A stretch of DNA of 64,000 nucleotides from Closterium sp. Naga37s-1. Lineage: Eukaryota > Streptophyta > Zygnematophyceae > Desmidiales > Closteriaceae. The DNA is taken from positions 2,836,501 through 2,900,500 of the forward strand of contig CANJKZ010000084.1 in assembly GCA_947471745.1 (NCBI GenBank), written 5' to 3'. The notes under the pieces were generated by a model that did no database searches, was not told the origin of the DNA, and saw only the letters and a list, made by a program, of their open reading frames with translations. The translations under genes were made by a program, and so were the position numbers. Shown here one piece after another: positions 57,284 through 64,000 of this stretch; position 1 is the first letter of the stretch; every line of letters begins with the position of its first letter.

Positions 57284-58657
57284 GGTCGATGACTTGGTCG
57301 ACTGCTTCTCCTTGCGCGGCTGGTTTCTGACTCGACGGGGACGACGGCTGCCATACCTCCCACGGCCTCCCTTGGCGTCGTCGTCATCAGAATCAATGCG
57401 GTCGGGGCACTCAAAGGAGAGGTGGTCGGGGTCGCCGCACAGCCAGCACTCCCGACGTCGACTTCCTCCTCCACGACCGATATCCTTGGCCGACTACTTC
57501 TTGTCGGCGTCCTTGGTCGGCTTCCAGCCGCTGCTACCACCTCCACCAGACTGCCCGCGCTGCCCCGGTCGGCCACCTTGCTTCACCGGGGCGAAGTAGT
57601 TTGCCTGTGCAAGAAGCTCCAAGGGCCGCTCAGCTTCCTGCATCGCCTCATCCTGCAGGATGTACGAGGTAAGAGAATCCTCGTTGAGTGTCGCCCTAGT
57701 ACTCGGCGCCACGACTGTCGTTTCAGCAAGTTGTAGTTGCTCGTGAGGCCTTGATAACGTGCGTGAGGTACGACGCCGTGGAGTACTACATGCCGGCCAT
57801 CCTCGTGGTGGCGAGAATTCGCCGAGCCCGGTTGCAGTAGTCGGTCGCCGTCTCCTCTTCGCCAATCCGTATGTACGACAGCTGCTCCTCAAGCAAGCCG
57901 ATGTACAGAGCGTCGGTGACCTGGTACGTCGACTTGATGAAGTGCCATGCCCGGTGGCCGGAGTCGAGGTACTCCCTGCACGATTTCAAGGCTATCTGTA
58001 CGCCCGGCGAGCAGCACCGCGAGATGACCGTGAAGGTCAGCAACTGCACGGCACGAAACTCCACACGTAAGTCGGGGTAGTGTTCCTCCAGCGTCGCCAC
58101 AGCGCCCTTGGCAAAGCTGATCAGCCCGGCCATCTCCAGCTGGGGCTCGATGGCTTCCTTCCATGTGAGATATCAGGTCGACCAATAAGCAGGGGGGTGA
58201 CCGAGATCCTGTCCGGCGTAAACTTGAAATAGCCGTAGCTCGGCGCAATCCTGCCCGCTGTCACGTGGGTCGTCGACATCGGCGACAATCCGCTTCGTCG
58301 ACCTCCGAGGTTGCCTTGCGAGGGGCGTGCAGTCGCCGACGACCTCACTCCTCGCGCCTGAACGCCGCCGACGTCATCGGCGTGAATCACTCCTTGCTGC
58401 CTCGACGTGCCTCCCGCACTGCTTCTGACTTGACCACCACCGTCGTTGACACCCGCGTCGACGCCGCCCTCAGTGTTCACCGGTCGAGGAGAGACAAGCC
58501 GAGAAGGGTGCTCCGTCGCCCACACGGAATGGATGCCAGCCTCGACGACTGCCCAAGGCAGATTGCCATACTCGTTTGCCTCGTGACGTCTCCTCGCGTT
58601 CTCCAGCCGTGCCTCCAGGGTGTCCACCACCCCCGTGTCAACTACGGCGCCTACCAT
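57284..58657 (-). pseudogene. C2 Gag with zinc knuckle (multiple shifts)
   Basis: ATG 58657 (MVGAVVDTGVVDTLEARLENARRRHEANEYGNLPW), Gly/Ser part, TPDRISVTPLLIGRPDIS, shift near 58170, AGLISFAKGAVATLEEHYPDL, WHFIKSTYQVTDALYIGLLEEQLSYIRIGEEETATDYCNRARRILA, further shifts near 57780 and 57500, YILQDEAMQEAERPLELLAQANYF, and a zinc knuckle (CWLCGDPDHLSFEC type) near 57450 that is only readable across frames. Confidence 0.8.
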
Positions 58658-58750
58658 AGTGACTACCGCACAGCTGCCGGCCTAAGAACACAAATTAGGT
58701 AAGTGACAACTACGTCAACTTGACTGAAAGGTAAGTCGTCAGCCGTCCAC

Positions 58751-58763
58751 ACTCACCGCACCA
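58751..58763 (-). promoter_or_regulatory. C2 primer binding site
   Basis: Minus strand TGGTGCGGTGAGT, next to the 5' LTR; same as in C1 and unlike the initiator Met type. Confidence 0.7.
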
Positions 58764-59665
58764 TGCAGAGATAACTCTATCAACGGGAGCTAGACAGCAG
58801 GCTAGGCACGGGGTAGGAGGGATCTTTGCGTTCGTTCACAATAGTCGTTCTCTAGCAAAAGTTGAGAACAATGGTAGCAACTAGATTGGCAAGGTAGACT
58901 ACATCAGAAGCCTAGCATACAAGTCGACCACCCGTTCAGCACGAAGGCGACTTGCCAGCTTGTCGACCTCAGGCGTCCTCACTCGACCTGCAAGGCTGGC
59001 GTGCTAACAAGCCACCTCAAGCCACCACACGTGCTCATGTGTGCGCACCTACTTCGCAGGTGCAAGGTGACGGTAACGACATGCACCGCCACGCACATTG
59101 CGCAGGTGCCAAGTCAACCACATGTCGACGGTTGCACCTGAGGAGTCCTGTTGACCACGTGCCACCGAACCGCAGGTCGACATTGCCAATCTACCTGGGC
59201 GACAGTCGCGTACCTTGCAGACCTCGTCGTCCGGGTAACCTGGTCAACCAGGCAACCATGTCGACCAGGTGTCTCATCCCATGCCCGTCAACCACCCAGG
59301 TCGACGACCACCACATGTCGACCTCACCAGGTCGACAACTCCCCTGGTCGACCAACTCCAGGTCGAAAACCCACCTGGTCGATCAACTCCAGATCGACCA
59401 GTAGACCTGTCAGCCGACCACACCCTATCGGCTTCCCCTGGTCAGCGTCACCCAAATCGACGCCCTCCACTAGTCGACCTCCCAAGTCGACCAGCCTAAG
59501 TTGGCGCCCTCCCAAAGTCGGCGCCCTTGCAGTGGCCCTTGTGCAGGTCGACAAGGCCCGTCGACCAGCTCGCCCACTGTTGCAGGTCGGCTGCACTCCT
59601 CACACCCGACCCCAAGGTCGGCTCCGCCCAAGCGAGGACGGGGCCAACAACAACTCCCGTTGACA
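58764..59665 (-). repeat. C2 5' LTR (902 bp)
   Basis: Plus-strand TGCAGAGATAACTC to CTCCCGTTGACA, followed by TTCCT (59666-59670). GTCGAC-rich (59060-59560). Confidence 0.92.
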
Positions 59666-59670
59666 TTCCT

Positions 59671-60457
59671 TGGCCTTTCCTTGCTTGCTGCCACGTCCTT
59701 TGAAGCCTTTCATGCCGTAGGCAGAGCCTCCACCTTCACCGGCAGCGGCAGTCAGCTCCTTCCTCCGAAACTCCTCTTGAAGGACTTGAGCACGAATCCA
59801 CTCAAGGGACCATGAGTCCTTCATGCCATTGAGGTTGACCACCAAGGGGCCCCACGACTCCGACAGCAGGGAGAGAACCTTGTAGCACTTGATCTTCTCA
59901 GGGTAGTCCACACCAGCAGTAGAGAGCTTCGCATAGAGGTCCCGGAGTTGATCGAACGCTCCTTGCACGGCATCACCCTCGTTGATCTTCACCGCATGGA
60001 GTTGTCGCTCGAGCACCACCACCATCGCTTCGCTGCTGGGGGCATGGACATCCTTCAATATTTTCCATGCCTTGGGACCACACTGGATATCCTTGATGAG
60101 ATGCTTGACGTGGTGGAGCTGGTTGGATGAGAGGCATTGAGAGAGAAGGAAGAATCCATCCTTGGATCGGCGATCCCATTCCTTGGTCGCTCCTTCGCTC
60201 GCAGGCCTCTTCAATTCTCCATCCATCACTTCAAGCAGCCCATAATGGTTAAATAGGAGCTCCATCCTGAAGCTCCATGGTGCCCAATCCTCCCCAGAGA
60301 ACTTCTCAAGGTTGAATGCCTTCACATCATCCTTGGCTGGTGTTGAAACGGATGCTATTGGTGCAGATCCACCAGCAACACCTCTTCCTACTTCCCTAGC
60401 GCCTCTCACGCCACCACTGCCACTAGGACCAGCTGTAACAGAACCTTCAGCCTCCAT
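59671..60457 (-). CDS. F Gag N-terminal part (before C2)
   Basis: ATG 60457 on the minus strand. VKAFNLEKFSGEDWAPWSFRMELLFNHYGLLEVMDGELKRP, KEWDRRSKDGFFLLSQCLSSNQLHHVKHLIKD, GPKAWKILKDVHAPSSEAMVVVLERQLHAVKINEGDAVQGAFDQLRDLY, LLSESWGPLVVNLN, RAQVLQEEFRRKEL: a clear UBN2-type copia Gag without lesions. It is cut by C2 in the Gly/Lys-rich stretch before the zinc knuckle, which continues at 33643. Sequence is close to B2 Gag, so B and F are related families. Confidence 0.9.
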
Positions 60458-60480
60458 ATTGACCCAAGAATAGAGAAGAA

Positions 60481-60494
60481 CCGCTCTGATACCA
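60481..60494 (-). promoter_or_regulatory. F primer binding site (initiator Met tRNA)
   Basis: Minus strand TGGTATCAGAGCGG, two bases inside the F 5' LTR. Confidence 0.87.
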
Positions 60495-60496
60495 CT

Positions 60497-61319
60497 TGTT
60501 ATAGTCTAGAGTCCACTTAGGGGTGGCGGATGCCCATGAAACCGCCTAAGCGGAATCTGATGACTTCGAATCGCCTCTGTTCAAAACACAGTCACGATCA
60601 GCTCCGATAACATACGATTCTAAAACATGGACAGACGTTATCTTCAAGTGTCTGCCTTCAAACTGTATATTGCTTGCTTTCATCGAGGTGTATGCGCTAC
60701 GCATTGAACAAAAAACATAAGCTCTGCTAAAAACGTGTAGTTTCATTGATGCAAGGAAGAGGTGAGTACAACATTGCCTAGGGGACTCTTAAGGGGTTGG
60801 GACCATCCTGGGAACTCAGAGAAAGTTGAGTCCTAGGGGAGAAAGGCTAGAGAAGGATGGGAAAGTTCCTAGCTAGGTCAGTAAATCCAACCACACTTGG
60901 ATGTTCAGAGCTGTACTCAAGGCTACCGATAGTGAGTCAAGCCAACCATGAGTCAGCTTGTCTTCCCACTTGCACCCTCTTGCAAGCTGACTCCAGGAAG
61001 ACCACACTTCTCAAAAGGAGGGTGGTAGAGTCCCACTTGACCACCTGTACTTCTTGTCTCATTCTCTGTCCCTGCACCATTGGCATGACAACAATGAAAG
61101 GGTGGCAAGGGAAATGCTGCCAACAGTGCACCATGACTACGGAACAGTAAAGTTCGACAGCTGTCACGTGCTGCTCCGATGCTGGGTTGTCCTAAAACTC
61201 AGTGACCACCTTAGCAACATGGCAAAGGACTGCCACACCGATTTTCAGACTAATCAGAGCTTGGTAGATGAGTCAGCAGCCGAAATGGTGAACTCGGGTG
61301 TTACCAAAAAAGAGTAACA
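60497..61319 (-). repeat. F 5' LTR (about 820 bp; outer end uncertain)
   Basis: Inner end is clear: plus strand TGTTATAGTCTAGAG next to the PBS. The outer end is placed where the sequence reads GAGTAACACACAC (coding strand TGTTACTC or TGTGTGTTAC), giving TG...CA. The 3' LTR is not in the window, so this cannot be checked. Open frames here (for example 60857-61150) have no recognisable product. Confidence 0.68.
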
Positions 61320-61529
61320 CACACTTCCGGGATGCCATAAGTCTTGAAACTAAAAATGTTGTCATGCCTTGTAAACTGCTTCAAAAAATCTGAGACTTTG
61401 AGGGTGTGAAGAACAAATGTTGAAGCACCTCCCCACAAAATTCCAGAAGCTGAGCAGGCTTGTAGGCTGAATGGGAGTGCGATGACCGTGCCACTATAGT
61501 GCTTTGGCACAACATTTCCGACCTGCTTC
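61320..61529. other. Unassigned DNA between F and G
   Basis: About 210 bp with no LTR, repeat or coding motif I recognise. A 69-codon minus-strand open frame (61301-61510) has no family signature. May be flanking target DNA of F or part of an older element. Confidence 0.4.
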
Positions 61530-62165
61530 TCCTTGACCGGTGCGAAACGAAGGCGTCGTCGACGAGTAAGTCGACGGAAGCGACCAAGTCAGCTCCTAGG
61601 GCATGAGGACGCCGAGAGGAGTGATCAAGTCTGCCGACGTCGGCGTCGGCGCGATGCAGGCGAGAGGACTACGGTCGACTGCAGCAGCAGGCAGCTCGCT
61701 CGGCGATGTCAGTGGACGGCGTCGTTCTCCCCAGCGAAGTGGAGTTGGGCCGACGTCGGCGACCCATATATCGGCTGTGAAGGATGAGGGGATTGCACTG
61801 GCGTACAGCTACTTCCAATTCTTGCCAGATGCTCACCCGGATGGAGTCGATTGAGCCCCAACTGGAGATCGTCGGGCTCAAGAAGTTTGTCGACGGCGAC
61901 ATGTTGGCACTGGACGAGGAGGACGCCGAGCTCCAGTTGTAGTTTCGCCCCACTCACCTGCTGACCTTCATGATCATCTCGCGGTGTTGCTCGCCGATGG
62001 TGCAAGTCGTGCTGACTTTGGGTGGACGCCGGCCACCAGGCGTGGCAGTTCATCATGCGGACTTACAAGTCGACAAGTTGCCCGCCGTGCAGGCAAACCC
62101 GATGGTGAAGCTGCTAGACAGTGGCTGCTCGCACCACCTGTAGGGGACAAAAGAGGCCTTCGTCG
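61530..62165 (+). pseudogene. G Gag remnant and protease active site
   Basis: Readings similar to C Gag: RGVIKSADVGVGAMQARGLRSTAAAGSSLGDVSG, GPTSATHISAV, IALAYSYFQFLPDAH; then EIVGLKKFVDGDMLALDEEDAELQL, LTFMIISRCCSP; then, after loss of the Gag core and knuckle, VKLLDSGCSHHL with an intact protease DSG followed by TAG (about 62142) where C2 has Met. Confidence 0.72.
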
Positions 62166-62167
62166 AC

Positions 62168-63043
62168 ATGGAGCCGAGCGGCAACGTGAAGCACGTGCGC
62201 GGCTATGGGGCATTGTATGTCATCCAAGGCCGCAACACCGTCACCTTGCAAGGGGAGGCCGGGAAGCAGGTCCTCGTCCCCGACGTGCTCTACGTCCCGG
62301 GCGTACAGGCTAACCTGCTGTCAGCCAGCCAGCTGAAGGACAGCGGCGTGAAGGTGCATGACGATGGCGACGAGATGCTGCTCGTCTCGGCGGCGAGGGA
62401 CGTGCTTGGTCGGGCAAAGTACATCAGCCGGGTCCTCTACACTGACCTTCGCCCTTGCTCGACGAAGTCGGCGTCGGCGCCAACTGAGGTGGTGGCTCTG
62501 CGGGCGATCGTCTCAGTGACAAAGTCGACGCCGGACATGTGGAACGCGAGGCTTGCACACGTCGGCGTCGACACCATCACAAGCTCGGCGAAGCACGAAG
62601 TCGCTACCGGCCTGGACATCAAGCCGTTGACTGGGGCTGAATTGTCGTGCGTCTCCTACGTCGGCGGGAAGTTGTCGCAGCACACCTTCCCCGACAAGGG
62701 CTCGGACGCCGACGAAGCCCTGGCCGTCGTGCACATCAACCTGTGTGGGCCGTTCCGGGTGGCCGCCAAGGATGGCGGCCTGTACTTCCTGCTGCTTAAG
62801 GATCGCAAGACCTGCTACGTGTGGGTGAAGCCGGTCGCCAAGAAGTCCGACGTGTTGCGGGAGAAGTGGCTGCTGGTGGTGGAGCGGCAGACGAAGAAGT
62901 CGTCGCTGATGCTCCGCTCCGACCGCGGAGGGGAGTTCCTCGGGAGAGCCTTCACCGACTTCGTGGACGCGAAAGGCATTGTCCACGAATTGACCTGCCC
63001 ATACATTCTGCAGCAGAACGGCATGGCGGAGCGGGAGATGTAG
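62168..63043 (+). pseudogene. G protease end, pre-integrase and integrase core
   Basis: 292 codons: MEPSGNVKHVRGYGALYVIQGRNTVTLQ, LYVPGVQANLLSASQ, ARLAHVGVDTITSSAKHEVA, LSCVSYVGGKL (second Cys replaced by Tyr), then VVHINLCGPFRV, where C1 and C2 have HVDLCGP. The first catalytic Asp is therefore Asn. LMLRSDRGGEFLG and QQNGMAERE are intact. TAG 63041 ends it. Confidence 0.85.
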
Positions 63044-63766
63044 ACAGTGGTCGAGTCGGTGCGGATTATGCTGCTGCATATGGGAGTGCAGCACCACTGG
63101 TGGCACCTCGCCATGCGGTAGGCCGTCTGGGTGCGCAACTGCCTTGAGCGGTCGATGTTGCTGCCGGTGACGATGCCGCACCAGCTGCTGACCGGCACGA
63201 AGCCTGGCCTGACGCTGGCAAACTTGTGGGGCTGCGTGGTGCAGTTCATGGTCCCAGAGCAGCAGTGTGGTGGGAAGTTGGCACCGAAGGCCCGGTGGGA
63301 GCTTCACCTTGGTGTGTCACCGGAGAGCAAGGGCTGGGAGGTGCTTGACTTGACCGACAACAAGGTGGTCACGTCGGTCGAAGTCATCTTCTATGAGACG
63401 CTATCGCTGGAGGTGTGGAAGACGGAGTACGGGCCGCCGTCGGGGCGGACGCAGGCCAACCCGCCGACGGACACCTCCACGGCGACTTTTCCGCAGCTCG
63501 CGATGTCGGCGAGCCTGATGACGAGGAGGTTAAGGACGTCCGCCCCCCCTCTCTCCCCCTTGTTCCCGCTGTCACACCCCTCGTCGCCGACTTGCAGGAG
63601 CTGACGCCGGTGTCGGCCACCGGCGATGAGGGGAGCCTTGGGACATCGCCTGTGGGGCCGGCCAGTGGCATCGCCGGCGGCCGACGTGACGTCAAGCAAG
63701 TCGGCAAGAAAGAGAAGTTGCCGACCTCAGGGGGGCCGACGACAGGGGAGCAGTGGGCAGTCGCCC
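63044..63766 (+). pseudogene. G integrase tail and linker
   Basis: TVVESVRIMLLHMGVQHHWWHLAMR then TAG 63119 (CAG in C1), AVWVRNCLERSMLLPVTMPHQLLTG, NLWGCVVQFMVPEQQCGGKLAPKARWELHLGVSPESKGWEVLDL, VFYETLSLEVWKTE-like tail, then a linker with a frame change near 63510 (VTPLVADLQELTPVSATGDEG). Stops resembling C at about 63766. Confidence 0.78.
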
Positions 63767-64000
63767 TGTCTAAACATGGCTGTCGATAATGCATCACCGC
63801 TTGTGCGTTAGCCCTGTGCTTCATACCACACCCTTTATGAACCTTTTATAAGGTCCATGCAAGTGTTGAGCACAATCCAACACCATACCACAACTCTTTC
63901 TCGTTTGGCACTAGTGATCGTCGTGTTAGATTTCGTACAACGACGTGTAACAGTTGTGGCATAGCCTAATAGTGCTTAGTTCAATTGTATGAAGTAATAA
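63767..64000 (+). other. Right-end sequence, possible start of another LTR
   Basis: G homology ends here and the sequence becomes AT-richer, beginning TGTCTAAACATGG. TTTTATAA at 63844-63851 looks like a TATA box, followed by a short CA-rich stretch. It could be the 5' part of a plus-strand LTR inserted in G; no second copy is in the window. No gene seen. Confidence 0.35.

Larger units (their letters stand above)
33644..59665 (-). mobile_element. Copia family C, copy C2 (full span, minus strand; carries B2, D, E, A3)
   Basis: LTRs at 33644-34549 and 58764-59665, target duplication TTCCT at 33639-33643 and 59666-59670. The F reading continues across it (GKAKE then GSGGEQYSGG). B2 is inserted at 35227-35231 (ACGGG). 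Removing B2 leaves a C2 of about 7.2 kb. LTRs differ by about 7% over the first 270 bp. Coding is broken at many points. Confidence 0.93.
61530..63766 (+). mobile_element. Copia family G, deleted relative of C (plus strand)
   Basis: Aligns at protein level with C1/C2 from Gag through integrase and into the linker, but lacks LTRs, the Gag core, the zinc knuckle and everything after the linker. Breaks: stop near 61855, stop near 61942, TAG near 62142, TAG 63041 and TAG 63119. Protein identity to C is clearly below that between C1 and C2, so I treat it as a separate family. Confidence 0.78.

Noticed and set aside
16638..59665. Assembly collapse or misjoin as the cause of the nest
   Set aside because: Possible for single joins (12235/12236, 50627), but matching target duplications and equal LTR lengths at seven insertions make it unlikely overall.
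1..64000. Host genes, defence systems, bacterial or plasmid features
   Set aside because: Every long coding stretch with recognisable motifs is retrotransposon Gag or Pol. I saw no intron-containing host gene, RNA gene or operon.

Overview
The window is eukaryotic nuclear DNA and, as far as I can read it, consists of LTR retrotransposons from about 1 to 63.8 kb. I see no host gene, tRNA, rRNA or CRISPR array. A Ty3/gypsy chromovirus with a chromodomain, many Ty1/copia polyproteins and initiator-Met-tRNA type primer sites (TGGTATCAGAGC) point to the plant lineage. The unusual Gly/Ala/Pro-rich copia proteins make me lean towards a streptophyte (charophyte-type) alga or a non-seed plant, but I cannot fix the species. 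I name the copia families A to G for this window only; these are not database names.

The structure is a Russian doll. The outermost element is F (minus strand, 5' LTR at about 60497-61319). It is cut by C2 (33644-59665, TSD TTCCT), by C1 (16638-31857, TSD GTTCC) and, at 16516, by a minus-strand B copy called B0. C2 is cut by B2 (35232-54024, TSD ACGGG). B2 is cut by D (36327-42147, TSD CCAGA/CCGGA) and by E (44548-52611, TSD TTTGG). E holds A3 (46812-50627). C1 is cut by A4 (24014-31049, TSD CAATA) and by a solo B LTR (19911-20709, TSD GCCTA). On the left, B0 is cut by B1 (12236-16367) and by A2 (6527-11477); A2 is cut by A1 (1204-6526), and A1 by the chromovirus whose 3' end fills 1-1203. 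Two separate paths therefore reach five levels: F>C2>B2>E>A3 and F>B0>A2>A1>chromovirus. To the right of F lies G (about 61.5-63.77 kb), a deleted relative of C, and then a possible unknown LTR.

LTR differences counted by eye agree with the nesting: C2 about 7% (first 270 bp), B2 about 6%, D about 3.1%, E about 2.5%; C1 about 8-9% (first 250 bp), A4 about 4.7%.

Each element encodes, in the usual copia order, Gag with a zinc knuckle, protease (DSG), integrase (HHCC plus DDE), reverse transcriptase (YVDD) and RNase H. Nearly all are broken by stops or frameshifts. The best-preserved coding regions are A3 Gag-PR-IN (one uninterrupted frame, but no RT) and D (near complete, with a few lesions). 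I found no sign of a new defence, metabolic or regulatory system. The items worth follow-up are the nest itself, the A3/E chimera, an inverted B0/B1 junction, the odd repeat-rich architecture of family A, GTCGAC-rich LTRs in family C, and a bias of nonsense mutations to CAG/CTG sites. All alignments and counts here were done by eye.
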